A stretch of 64,000 nt of DNA from contig NZ_JAAORM010000005.1 in assembly GCF_017695965.1 (NCBI RefSeq), forward strand, positions 124,001-188,000. The letters are read 5' to 3'. The translations under genes and the position numbers were made by a program. The DNA is from Prochlorococcus marinus CUG1416. GTDB taxonomy: Bacteria; Cyanobacteriota; Cyanobacteriia; PCC-6307; Cyanobiaceae. This document shows positions 33,218-41,836 of this stretch, in pieces. Each line of letters begins with the position of its first letter. Positions within the stretch are counted from its first letter, which is position 1. A model generated the notes under the pieces. That model saw only the letters and a list, made by a program, of their open reading frames with translations. It was not told the origin of the DNA and ran no database searches.

Positions 33218-34054
33218 TCAAGTATTATTTTTAGGAATAAATAGAAAATTATAAGAGTCTAAGGGAATTTTATTTTTATGAGTATTAAAAATCAATGATT
33301 TATCAATTTTCTTATTTGGATTATTTACAAAATAAGCATCATAGCCAAGCGACCATAAGAGCTCAAATGTTTTTAAAAATTTCTCATTCCAATATGAACC
33401 TTTTGGTTGATGTTGATTAGTAGTTATTTCTATAACAAGATTGGGTTTGGGATTTTCTGCCAAGAATTGTTTAGCACCAAGTAATGCTTCAAATTCATAA
33501 CCTTCAATATCCATCCAAAGCAATGTTTTTTTATTCCTAATTGAACTAGTTATCTGATCAATTGATAATAGAGGAAGATAGGAATAATTTTCAACAGTTG
33601 CATTAGCCCATCCTTTAACAAACGAAGCTGCAGTTCCATTACCATAGAGTTTCTCAATTCCATTTTTTTTGGCTGCTCCAACAGGATAAAGAGAAAACTT
33701 TTCAGAAAAACCATTAATTTCAATATTTTGGATAAGTAATTTACAATTAAAAGGATTAGGCTCTACGGCAATTGTTTCTATATTTTGACTCAATGCATGC
33801 AAACAATAGTAGCCAATATTTGCTCCAATATTGACAAAGCACTCATAATCTTTAATTATCTTTCTAAAAAATTTTGTATCAATTTCTTCAAACGTTCCCT
33901 TGCTCATTAAATCATTAGGCGAGAACATTGAAAATCCCCATATGCTTTTTTTTAATTTCAAATTAGAACTTCTTTTGATTTCAATTAATTCATATATAAA
34001 CCTAAGCATTTTCGGAGAACTTCTAATTAATATATTTTTTAATATTTGTTTCAT
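33218..34054 (-). CDS. FkbM family methyltransferase
   Basis: A 278-residue protein. FVNIGANIGYYCLHAL (about 73-88) is the FkbM SAM-binding motif, followed by IAVEPNPFNCKLLIQNIEIN. LLWMDIEGYEFEALLGAKQFL is the strongly conserved D-x-E-G-x-E block, and PNLVIEIT the next strand. FkbM enzymes mostly make O-methyl groups on sugars or polyketides. It is a single - gene convergent with the formyltransferase gene. Confidence 0.9.
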   Translation of the reverse strand: MKQILKNILIRSSPKMLRFIYELIEIKRSSNLKLKKSIWGFSMFSPNDLMSKGTFEEIDTKFFRKIIKDYECFVNIGANIGYYCLHALSQNIETIAVEPNPFNCKLLIQNIEINGFSEKFSLYPVGAAKKNGIEKLYGNGTAASFVKGWANATVENYSYLPLLSIDQITSSIRNKKTLLWMDIEGYEFEALLGAKQFLAENPKPNLVIEITTNQHQPKGSYWNEKFLKTFELLWSLGYDAYFVNNPNKKIDKSLIFNTHKNKIPLDSYNFLFIPKNNT

Positions 34055-34200
34055 TTATTTAACTATAAAATTTTTCAAAATAATAATATAAATCTATAAT
34101 ACAACTATCTAATTCATTATTACTTAAAAATAGTATCTCAAAAGAATAATTAATTAATATAAATTATAAATTTCAATTATTTTCAAATTTTATAATTAGT

Positions 34201-35301
34201 TCATATTAACTCTAATTTAATTTTCTCAATTAGTTTCTTATTCTGAAAAATTAATTTGATCAAAACTTTTGAATTAAATTTGTCCTCAAGAAACCAATTT
34301 ATCTTAGATTTAGTGGTAACTCTTAATAGAATCAAGGATAATGAATATTCAACTATATGCAAAATAAAAGCAATTTCTTTTTTAGAAAAATTATTTAAAT
34401 TTGATTTTACATATCCATAAATATCATTCGAGTTATCGTCTCCCTTATATTCAAGACTTATATTTTTAATTATTTTTTCAAACAAGGCCTTTGCCTTATC
34501 AACAAGAAAATCATTTGTTTCTGATAAATAAGGATCAATAGGATTACTTCTAAGTAAATCACCAATCTCTAAGAATGTTTCCTTAGTCAATCTTCTAGAG
34601 AACCTAACTACAGATGCGCAGGCAACTTTTTTGGTCGTATTGATAATCCCTTTATGAAAAAAAGTATCGTTCCAAATTATCCATTCGCCTGCTTTATGTT
34701 TGTTTCTCAAATTAATATTTTTACTTTTTCTAAAGATTTTATGAGCAATTTTTAAACCTAAATATTGTGCAACAAAATTAAAATAGTTTCCTTTAGTAAT
34801 AATTCCAGGATATTCATAATCTGTTAATGGCAACCAAATAACTCTTGTGCCATATAGATCTACACTCATATAATCATTATGTAATCCACCTTCTTCAGAA
34901 TAATCATTGGGGAAGTGAATTATTGGATATAACGGAGAAATATATTTATATTTTTCAAGATCAAATGGCGTGGATTTGATTCTTGCAGCTTGAATAACTA
35001 ATTTTTTTAGTAAGATTTGCGATTCAAATTTATATCTAAATTCTATCCTTAATAAGGTTTTTTTTATTTCTATATCAAAAGGGCTACTACTATTTTCACT
35101 CATAAAAATATCAAAATTTAGAGGACAAATTTTGTTGATTTCTTTCGAAAGATTTAATCTTGGAATAAAAAAATTCTGAATCCTCACATAACTAAAGAGT
35201 TTATTTACAAACTTTTCACTCTTTTTTAATAACCAATTAGCAGAATTAGAATTATAATTATTCTCATATTTATGAATTCTGTTTAGAAAATAACTTGACA
35301 T
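34201..35301 (-). CDS. 2OG/Fe(II) oxygenase-like protein, large and divergent
   Basis: A 366-residue protein. EEGGLHNDYMSVDLYGTRVI supplies an H-x-D pair (about 139-141). AGEWIIWNDTFFHKGIINTT gives the distal His about 80 residues later, and CASVVRFSRR the possible 2-oxoglutarate-binding Arg. The order resembles the phytanoyl-CoA dioxygenase-like fold. The 100 residues after the jelly roll are helical and unrecognised. It is downstream of asnB on the same strand (22-nt gap) and probably co-transcribed. Substrate unknown. Confidence 0.6.
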   Translation of the reverse strand: MSSYFLNRIHKYENNYNSNSANWLLKKSEKFVNKLFSYVRIQNFFIPRLNLSKEINKICPLNFDIFMSENSSSPFDIEIKKTLLRIEFRYKFESQILLKKLVIQAARIKSTPFDLEKYKYISPLYPIIHFPNDYSEEGGLHNDYMSVDLYGTRVIWLPLTDYEYPGIITKGNYFNFVAQYLGLKIAHKIFRKSKNINLRNKHKAGEWIIWNDTFFHKGIINTTKKVACASVVRFSRRLTKETFLEIGDLLRSNPIDPYLSETNDFLVDKAKALFEKIIKNISLEYKGDDNSNDIYGYVKSNLNNFSKKEIAFILHIVEYSLSLILLRVTTKSKINWFLEDKFNSKVLIKLIFQNKKLIEKIKLELI

Positions 35302-35323
35302 AACAATATGATGACAAAATAAT

Positions 35324-37207
35324 TTAAATCTTCTTTAAGTAACACCATAATATCAAAGATTGAATATGCCACCTTTGCGTAATACTTAAGTTATTTTTAC
35401 TTAGGAGACTTTTAACAAAACTCCTATCAAAAACTGACCAAAGATTTGATGATAGATCTAAATTATCTATATCGAATTCTCTATTTTCTAAGAAACTTTT
35501 TACTGTACTAATAGGAACGCCAAATCCTTTCTTTTTTATATTTTGAACATGAGGTAATTTATCTGAAAGCATTTTTCTTAAACATATTTTACCTTTTTTT
35601 CTTGAAATTTTATCCTCACTTCTCAAACTCAAACCATAAGTAATTAAATCTTGGTCAAGTAATGGTTCCCTTAGTTCAATTCCATGTTGCATAGATGCCC
35701 TATTTATCTTAAAAAGTATATTGTCCTTTAGATAAAAAGACATATCAATAAATTGGAGCTGTGACAAATTTGATAGCGAATTAAATTTTTCAAAAGATTT
35801 GTAAAAACAGCCAAAATCAAATTGCTCTTGTTTATTTAATAAAATCTTATCAATGATTTTGTTTGGCCAAACTTGATGTTGATGAATAAAGATAGATTTA
35901 TCTAAATCCTTATTTTCAAGAAATATATCTGCGATTTTTGAAAATCTATTTATGTCAATCTTATTTGAAATCCTAAAAAATTCATCTGGAAGAAAGTTTA
36001 ACTTGGAAAAATATTTGTAAAATTTAAAATTTTCTAAATACTTTGTATATCCGCCAAAGCCTTCATCTCCTCCGTCAGCAGAAATTGCCACTTTAAATTG
36101 ATTTGAAATAGTGCTGCACAATAATGTTGTTGGAATAATAGAAGTATCAATAAAAGGTTGATCTAGATTTTTCATTATTTCTAAAATCTTATCCTGCATA
36201 GCAACCTCACTGAATTTTATTATTTCGTGCCTTAAATTTAATATTCTGCAAGTTTCTGATGCAATTTTAGATTCATCAAATTTTGGAGTGTTATCAAATG
36301 CAATAGTAAAACATGGTAACTTAATACCTAATTTTTCAGAATATATCCACGCTAGAAGATTGGAATCAATTCCTCCACTTAGTAGTAATGAAATTGGTAC
36401 ATCTGCAAGAAGTCTTTTTTTACATGCATTTTCTAAGATATTTAAGAAATAATTCTCGGAAAAATTTACATTATTGTTTTTAATAACTTTAGGAATAATT
36501 GATTTTTCGATATCAAATCTTATAATCTTTTTTTTATGATTTAAAGAATAATCTTTATTCAAATATAACTTTTTATAGGTTCCTGGTAATAATTGATTTA
36601 TTCCAAGAAAAGGAGACTTTATATGGGGGAAAAATCCAAACCTTAAATAAGATCCTAGACTTTCTGGATTCAAACTATTACTAATTGCAGGATTTAAAGT
36701 TATGGCCTCACTTGTAGAAGAAAAAATTGGATATTTATTATTTTCATAAGCATAATAAAGAGGCTTCACACCAAAACAATCTCTCCCACATGAAACATAA
36801 AATTTAGAAGAACAAAAATAGACAAAGGAAAAGAAACCTTTAAATTTATGTATATATTTTTCAATCAAATCATTATCTAATAAAAAACTTAAAAATTTTG
36901 TATCTGAATTAATATTTTTTTCTAATAAATCATTTGGTATTAATTTCAAGATTTCCTTCCAATTAAAAATTTCCCCATTGAAAACTAAAATATTATTACC
37001 ACCTGATACGAAAGGCTGATTTGATTCATAAGTTAGATCTTGAATAGCAAGCCTAGAATGATATGCAGTACATCCTTGATTCCTTATAATGTTTTGAAAA
37101 TCAGGCCCTCCATTTTTAAAAAAAGAGTCTAGTTTTAACTTTAAAAATTCTTTCCTAATATTTGCAACACTTGATTCCTTACCTATTGATATCCAGAAAC
37201 GACACAT
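35324..37207 (-). CDS. asnB: Asparagine synthase (glutamine-hydrolysing) family protein
   Basis: A 627-residue class II amidotransferase. The start MCRFWIS leaves the nucleophile Cys at position 2, and SRLAIQDL, FNGEIFNWKEIL and the CGRDCFGVKPLYY region complete the glutaminase half. The synthetase half has PISLLLSGGIDSNLLAW (ATP-binding loop near 275), ISADGGDEGFGGY and ELREPLLDQDLITYG. In glycan islands such enzymes usually amidate a sugar acid or an amino-acid substituent and do not supply asparagine (context inference). The gene lies between the oxygenase-like gene and the Wzz/Wza pair, all on the - strand. Confidence 0.9.
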   Translation of the reverse strand: MCRFWISIGKESSVANIRKEFLKLKLDSFFKNGGPDFQNIIRNQGCTAYHSRLAIQDLTYESNQPFVSGGNNILVFNGEIFNWKEILKLIPNDLLEKNINSDTKFLSFLLDNDLIEKYIHKFKGFFSFVYFCSSKFYVSCGRDCFGVKPLYYAYENNKYPIFSSTSEAITLNPAISNSLNPESLGSYLRFGFFPHIKSPFLGINQLLPGTYKKLYLNKDYSLNHKKKIIRFDIEKSIIPKVIKNNNVNFSENYFLNILENACKKRLLADVPISLLLSGGIDSNLLAWIYSEKLGIKLPCFTIAFDNTPKFDESKIASETCRILNLRHEIIKFSEVAMQDKILEIMKNLDQPFIDTSIIPTTLLCSTISNQFKVAISADGGDEGFGGYTKYLENFKFYKYFSKLNFLPDEFFRISNKIDINRFSKIADIFLENKDLDKSIFIHQHQVWPNKIIDKILLNKQEQFDFGCFYKSFEKFNSLSNLSQLQFIDMSFYLKDNILFKINRASMQHGIELREPLLDQDLITYGLSLRSEDKISRKKGKICLRKMLSDKLPHVQNIKKKGFGVPISTVKSFLENREFDIDNLDLSSNLWSVFDRSFVKSLLSKNNLSITQRWHIQSLILWCYLKKI

Positions 37208-37310
37208 GGTAAGTTTTAAAATTGAACATAAAGGTATTATATTTAATAAAAAGAAAAAATTCTTTTTTAGAAATAATTTAATTCAATTTTGAAAACTATA
37301 AATTTAAAAA

Positions 37311-39017
37311 TCAAATTACTAATATGATTCCTTTCAGTTCGATATCATAAAAATTCAAAATCTTATTAAGATTTATAGCATCTTTTATTTGTAAATTATC
37401 TAAAGATGTGATCAAAAAAAGTAACTTATTTTTATCCTTATTACTAATTTTATTAATTTCCGAAAATTCAATCTTAAGATTAATCTTAAGATCAGTTAAA
37501 AAACTCTCAATAAAATTTAAATCTTTATTTCTCATAATATTTAAATTTATTAGATTTATATCTTTAGTTTGAGAAGATTTTATTTTTTCTTGCAAAAGTA
37601 TTGATTCAAAATTACTTTTTGACTTAATACTTATAATTTCAGTTCCCATTATTTCTTCCAAAACTTTCTTTTCATAAATAAATCCAGATTTTTTTTCCTT
37701 ATAAGAGGAAAAAAAGGATCCTCCAATAATTCCAAATATTAATCCAAAAGTGGCATATTTTCTTCTGCTTGGTGCAACTGGATCCAAGAGTAAAGATGGT
37801 TCGGTAATTAACTGCCAAGGATCCTGCATTCTTGACATATCTAACTCAACCAATATTAACTGATTCTCAAGATTAATAAGTGTATTTTCATCTCTAAGAG
37901 CCTCTCTAATTAACTCCTTATATTTTAATAAAACCCCTTTAGGCCTTTTAGCAGCCTCTAATTGAACCTCTGCATCAATTTTTTCTGCTTTAAGAAATCC
38001 AATTGTTCGCTCTACTAAAAATTTATTCATAAATTCTTTGCGCTCTTTTAAATTTTTTAAATAAGGATCTTCATCAGTGAAAAGTACCTGTTTTTCCACA
38101 ATTTGTTCTTCGATTTCCCATAACTTATCTTGGATTCCCTCATCATCAAGGGGTTTTAATGTTGAGCTTATATATTTAATTTGATCAACATCTTCTCCCA
38201 TCTCTTCAATTTTCTTTAGTTGTAAATCAATTTTCCTTATTTTATTCTTCAATTGAACACGTATATTTTCAATTTCAATATTTGATATTGGAAGATTCTT
38301 ATTAGATAGTTTGGAACCTTCAAAATTATTTTTATTTAAATTTTCTTCAATATAAAGCATAAGATCTTGATCAATTGCAAATTCCTGGGCTGATTTTAAA
38401 GAGTTAGAACTTTTTTCTTTATAAAGTAGAATTTGTTTTTTAAGAAAATCTCTTGAAAATTCTAATTTGCGTTTTTTACTTCTCCCCGCATATGCCTGAT
38501 AAGTCTCAGACATTTTCGTGAGAAATGGAATAATTAAGTCTTTATCTTTATCTCTATAAGATATATCTAAAATAGAAGTACCCTTTTTCAATTCGATTTT
38601 TAAATTATTTTTTTTCCAATCAGCAAAATCTAAATAACCTTTTTTTGATTTAATTTGTTTTTGAGAATTAATAAAATCAAATATTGGCAAAAGCACAGAA
38701 GGACTTTCCAGAATTCCTACTTCAGTTTTTAAGTCTTTTGAAGCTCTATTTAATCCACTAATTTTTTCTAAAGCTGAATTAATTCCTAACTCTAAATTAG
38801 CACTTTTATCATTATTAAGTACAATTTGAAACTCTCCTTGCCAAACTCTTTTTTTTGTTAGGGAAAATAATGAAGCAAATATAAATAATAAAATTCCTGC
38901 TAATCCTATAACTTTTTTATTTCTAAAAAAGAAATTAAATAAATAACTTATATTGATTTGATCTTTATCAAGATCTAAATTTTCATTATTATCTATTTCC
39001 TTGTTCACTTTCATCAA
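37311..39017 (-). CDS. Wzz/GumC-like chain-length determinant with degenerate C-terminal domain
   Basis: A 568-residue polysaccharide co-polymerase. It has one membrane helix at about 35-55 (KVIGLAGILLFIFASLF), a long periplasmic coiled-coil part with many Glu/Lys, LITEPSLLLDPVAPSRRKYA just before the second membrane helix (about 425-440), and a cytoplasmic tail of about 125 residues. The tail resembles the position of the BY-kinase domain of Wzc/CpsD but shows no Walker A motif and no terminal tyrosine cluster. Its ATG overlaps the Wza-like stop by 4 nt (ATGA). It is expected to set polysaccharide chain length with the outer-membrane partner. Confidence 0.85.
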   Translation of the reverse strand: MMKVNKEIDNNENLDLDKDQINISYLFNFFFRNKKVIGLAGILLFIFASLFSLTKKRVWQGEFQIVLNNDKSANLELGINSALEKISGLNRASKDLKTEVGILESPSVLLPIFDFINSQKQIKSKKGYLDFADWKKNNLKIELKKGTSILDISYRDKDKDLIIPFLTKMSETYQAYAGRSKKRKLEFSRDFLKKQILLYKEKSSNSLKSAQEFAIDQDLMLYIEENLNKNNFEGSKLSNKNLPISNIEIENIRVQLKNKIRKIDLQLKKIEEMGEDVDQIKYISSTLKPLDDEGIQDKLWEIEEQIVEKQVLFTDEDPYLKNLKERKEFMNKFLVERTIGFLKAEKIDAEVQLEAAKRPKGVLLKYKELIREALRDENTLINLENQLILVELDMSRMQDPWQLITEPSLLLDPVAPSRRKYATFGLIFGIIGGSFFSSYKEKKSGFIYEKKVLEEIMGTEIISIKSKSNFESILLQEKIKSSQTKDINLINLNIMRNKDLNFIESFLTDLKINLKIEFSEINKISNKDKNKLLFLITSLDNLQIKDAINLNKILNFYDIELKGIILVI

Positions 39018-40132
39018 TCTGTTAAAGCATTTATTAATCCATAAGTTGAAAAAACACCAACAAATGGAGAGGTAATTTCTTTAGTTACTTCATTAATGTT
39101 TGAAATAAGGCTATTCCCAACAACGATAAAATCGCCATCTTTTAATTCTGGATTTTTAAAGGTACCTCTTTTATGGGATTTTCTTAAATTAAAAACTCTT
39201 TTATCAATTGTCCCATCGTTTCTAAATCTTAGAAAAGTAATAGGTCCTTTTAATATCTTTGTACCACCTGCCATATCAATTGCATCATGAAGTGTACTGG
39301 ATGTAGGTATTTTAGTCGAACCTGGGTTATTAACCCTTCCAGCTACAAATATATTTACGAATTTAGGACTTAAATTAGACAAAATAGCTTTTCTTACAAG
39401 CTCAGAATTTTTAGATTTATCCTTACTTACCTTAATAATATCTGAATTATAAATTCTAATATTTTGAGAGTTATCTCCTTCAATTATTACTTTATCAAAA
39501 TTTAAATTAGCTACAATTTTGCCTCCTCCATCAGAAAGATTATTTTGTCTAATAACTTGGACATTAGATAAATCAGAAAATGCAGTTATTCCTCCAGCAG
39601 ATCTAATAGCATCAAAAACTGTCGGAAAAAAATAAGATTTAGCATTATTCTGAAACTGACTCGAAATATCTTTATCTGAAAATTCTTCTAATGAATAAGA
39701 TCCTTTTAAAGATTGAACGCCAGGATTTACAACTTCACCCTCAACAAAAACTCTAATAGGTCTATAACTTTTAATAGTGATCTCCACTGATGGATTTTTC
39801 AAAAATTTTTTATACGCATTATTTACTATTTGGTTCAATTCAGTTAAAGTTAAATCTTTTACAAAAACTCTTTTTAGCCTAGGTAGATAAATAGTACCTT
39901 CTCCATCAACTTGAACTATGCTGTTTAGATCTGTATATTCTCTTGATATTAGAATATTCAACGTGTCACCTGGACCAACGATATAATCGTTAGCTGGAAG
40001 TTGTTTTAGATAATCAGAAGTTATTGAATTATATGTTTTTTCTTTTTCAAGATTTATAGAGGATAATAAAGGTAAATTGCTTCCTAAAAAACACAATCCG
40101 AAGGAAAGAAATAGGAAAAATTTAATTCTCAA
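39014..40132 (-). CDS. Wza-like outer-membrane polysaccharide export protein
   Basis: A 372-residue secreted protein. After an N-terminal signal-like segment (about 4-20) comes YIVGPGDTLNILIS, the polysaccharide export domain opening, then VDGEGTIYLPRLKRVFVKDL, KKFLKNPSVEITIKSYRPIR and VEGEVVNPGVQSLKG. A second SLBB-like repeat is VAGRVNNPGSTKIPT ... AIDMAGGTKIL. No clear lipobox Cys is at the usual place. It is the first gene of a pair with the Wzz-like protein and has a good -10 just upstream. It would form the export channel in the outer membrane. Confidence 0.9.
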   Translation of the reverse strand: MRIKFFLFLSFGLCFLGSNLPLLSSINLEKEKTYNSITSDYLKQLPANDYIVGPGDTLNILISREYTDLNSIVQVDGEGTIYLPRLKRVFVKDLTLTELNQIVNNAYKKFLKNPSVEITIKSYRPIRVFVEGEVVNPGVQSLKGSYSLEEFSDKDISSQFQNNAKSYFFPTVFDAIRSAGGITAFSDLSNVQVIRQNNLSDGGGKIVANLNFDKVIIEGDNSQNIRIYNSDIIKVSKDKSKNSELVRKAILSNLSPKFVNIFVAGRVNNPGSTKIPTSSTLHDAIDMAGGTKILKGPITFLRFRNDGTIDKRVFNLRKSHKRGTFKNPELKDGDFIVVGNSLISNINEVTKEITSPFVGVFSTYGLINALTD

Positions 40133-40156
40133 ATTGAAATGTGAGTACTTTATATC

Positions 40157-40162
40157 ATTATA
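40157..40162 (-). promoter_or_regulatory. Promoter -10 for the wza-wzz pair
   Basis: TATAAT on the - strand, 24 nt before the Wza-like ATG, in the 76-bp gap after lexA. No -35 consensus at 17 bp. It would give a very short leader. Confidence 0.45.
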
Positions 40163-40208
40163 GCGCAGCCAATAATCTTAGATCTTTTAAGTTTTTTTAT
40201 ATACATGA

Positions 40209-40826
40209 CTATATTTTTCGCCAAACAGCTAAAAGTTTTCCCTGCAAGATAACTTCTTCTTGGTTCAATTGAATTGGCTCATACGCATTGTTAGCGGCCT
40301 CTAAAAATATTTTATTATTTCTTTTAAAAAAATATTTTAAAGTTGTCCCTAAACCTGGAACTAATGCTGAAACAATAGTTCCGTTTCTTACACTAGATGA
40401 ATCATTAATTGGCTCCATTAGAACCATATCTCCATCAGCGATACAAGCATCTATCATTGAATCACCATTAACACTGAGTGCAAAAACATTTTTCTTTGTA
40501 AGCACATCTGAAATATCTAAATTTTCATTAACATCGCTATAAGTTTCAATTAGACCACCAGCAGCTACAGAACCTAAAATTGGTACTCCTTCAACAATCT
40601 CATCAACTATTTGCATTGTTCTGGCTTTACCTTCTTGCCAGGAAATATATCCTTTGTCTTGTAAGTGCTTTAAACGACTTTGAATTGGAGCAGGAGATTT
40701 TAGCCCCATTGCTTGCATCATCTGTCTGATTGAAGGACTATGTTGGAATTTTTTCATATAATCCTTTATCCATCCATACAGCTCATGCTGAGCAGCTGTT
40801 AAATCATTTTCTGAAATTTGGACCAT
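40209..40826 (-). CDS. lexA: LexA repressor
   Basis: A 205-residue SOS-type repressor. An N-terminal winged helix (about 9-70, HSPSIRQMMQAMGLKSPAPI) is followed by the Ala89-Gly90 self-cleavage bond in GSVAAGGLIE and a C-terminal protease with Ser123 in NGDSMIDA and Lys164 in TTLKYF, so it is complete and should cleave. In cyanobacteria LexA may control metabolism as well as DNA repair. Two LexA-box-like elements in its own upstream region indicate autoregulation. It marks the switch from the glycan island to core genes. Confidence 0.96.
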   Translation of the reverse strand: MVQISENDLTAAQHELYGWIKDYMKKFQHSPSIRQMMQAMGLKSPAPIQSRLKHLQDKGYISWQEGKARTMQIVDEIVEGVPILGSVAAGGLIETYSDVNENLDISDVLTKKNVFALSVNGDSMIDACIADGDMVLMEPINDSSSVRNGTIVSALVPGLGTTLKYFFKRNNKIFLEAANNAYEPIQLNQEEVILQGKLLAVWRKI

Positions 40827-40827
40827 T

Positions 40828-40857
40828 AAAACAAATGTACTCTAATACATTTGTACC
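40828..40857 (-). promoter_or_regulatory. Two LexA-box-like operators before lexA
   Basis: On the - strand AGTACATTTGTTTT (40828-40841) and GGTACAAATGTATT (40844-40857) each match the cyanobacterial pattern R-GTAC-N3-D-GTWC-B with a changed C in the second half. They lie 2 bp apart, directly before the lexA ATG at 40826, so bound LexA would block its own transcription or initiation. Confidence 0.6.
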
Positions 40858-40882
40858 TTTTATCATATCATCAGGCAAGTTT

Positions 40883-41812
40883 TTATTGGAGTAAGCATGC
40901 AAGCAATGCCTGTTGAGCATGCATTCTGTTCTCTGCCTGATCAAATATTCTACTGTTTTTGCTTTCAATCACTTGATCTGTAATCTCTTTTTCTCTGTAT
41001 GCAGGAAGACAATGCAATACAATCGCATTTACAGCAGCTTTCTTTAGCAAATAATCGTTAATACAAAAGTCCTTAAAATCTTTATCTTTTTCTTCTTTTT
41101 GATTTTCTTCCCCCATTGATGACCAAACATCGGTATATAAAACGTTTGCACCTGAAACCGCAGAGATTGGATCATTAGTTATTTTTAACATCTCCGTATT
41201 ATTAGTTATATCTACTGACTTTTTAATTATTGATGAATCTGGTTCGTAACCTTTTGGACAAGCTATTCTAATCTCTACTCCCAATAGAGCACCATTCAAA
41301 ATAAGGGAATTAGCTACATTATTACCATCACCAATAAAAGTTATAACCACATCTTTAAGTTCTCCAAATTCCTCTTTAATGGTAAGAAAGTCAGCTATTG
41401 CTTGGCATGGATGCTCTAAATCTGTAAGAGCATTTATTACTGGCTTTGTTGACCATTTAGCGTACTCTTCTAAATTAGATTGATTAAAAGTTCTTACTGC
41501 GATTGCATCACAATATCTACTTAAAACTCGTGCAGTATCTTTAATTGGCTCACCTCTATTTATTTGTGAAGTTGTAGGATTTAGATCAATAGTGGTTCCT
41601 CCAAGCCTAGACATGGCAACTTGAAAACTGACTCGTGTACGTGTGGAAGATTTATCAAAAATTAATCCCAAAACTTTATTCTTAAGATTAATATTTAGAT
41701 CTTTATTTTTAAAGCTTCTTGCAATATCTAAGATTTGTATAGCTTCTTCTTTTGTCATATCTAAGCTTGACAAAAAATTCCTACTAGCAAGCTTTTTTGG
41801 TTTAATCATCAA
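40883..41812 (-). CDS. argF: Ornithine carbamoyltransferase
   Basis: Forms citrulline from ornithine and carbamoyl phosphate in arginine synthesis. At 309 residues it has all family marks: DKSSTRTRVSFQVA (carbamoyl-phosphate loop, about 53-66), LGGTTIDL, LTDLEHPCQAIADF (about 129-142), FIGDGNNVANS, TDVWSSMG and NAIVLHCLPAYR (ornithine-side Cys). It lies between ftsH and lexA on the same strand with short gaps. Confidence 0.97.
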   Translation of the reverse strand: MMIKPKKLASRNFLSSLDMTKEEAIQILDIARSFKNKDLNINLKNKVLGLIFDKSSTRTRVSFQVAMSRLGGTTIDLNPTTSQINRGEPIKDTARVLSRYCDAIAVRTFNQSNLEEYAKWSTKPVINALTDLEHPCQAIADFLTIKEEFGELKDVVITFIGDGNNVANSLILNGALLGVEIRIACPKGYEPDSSIIKKSVDITNNTEMLKITNDPISAVSGANVLYTDVWSSMGEENQKEEKDKDFKDFCINDYLLKKAAVNAIVLHCLPAYREKEITDQVIESKNSRIFDQAENRMHAQQALLACLLQ

Positions 41813-41836
41813 TCCCTATCTTGTGAGCCAATTCTA

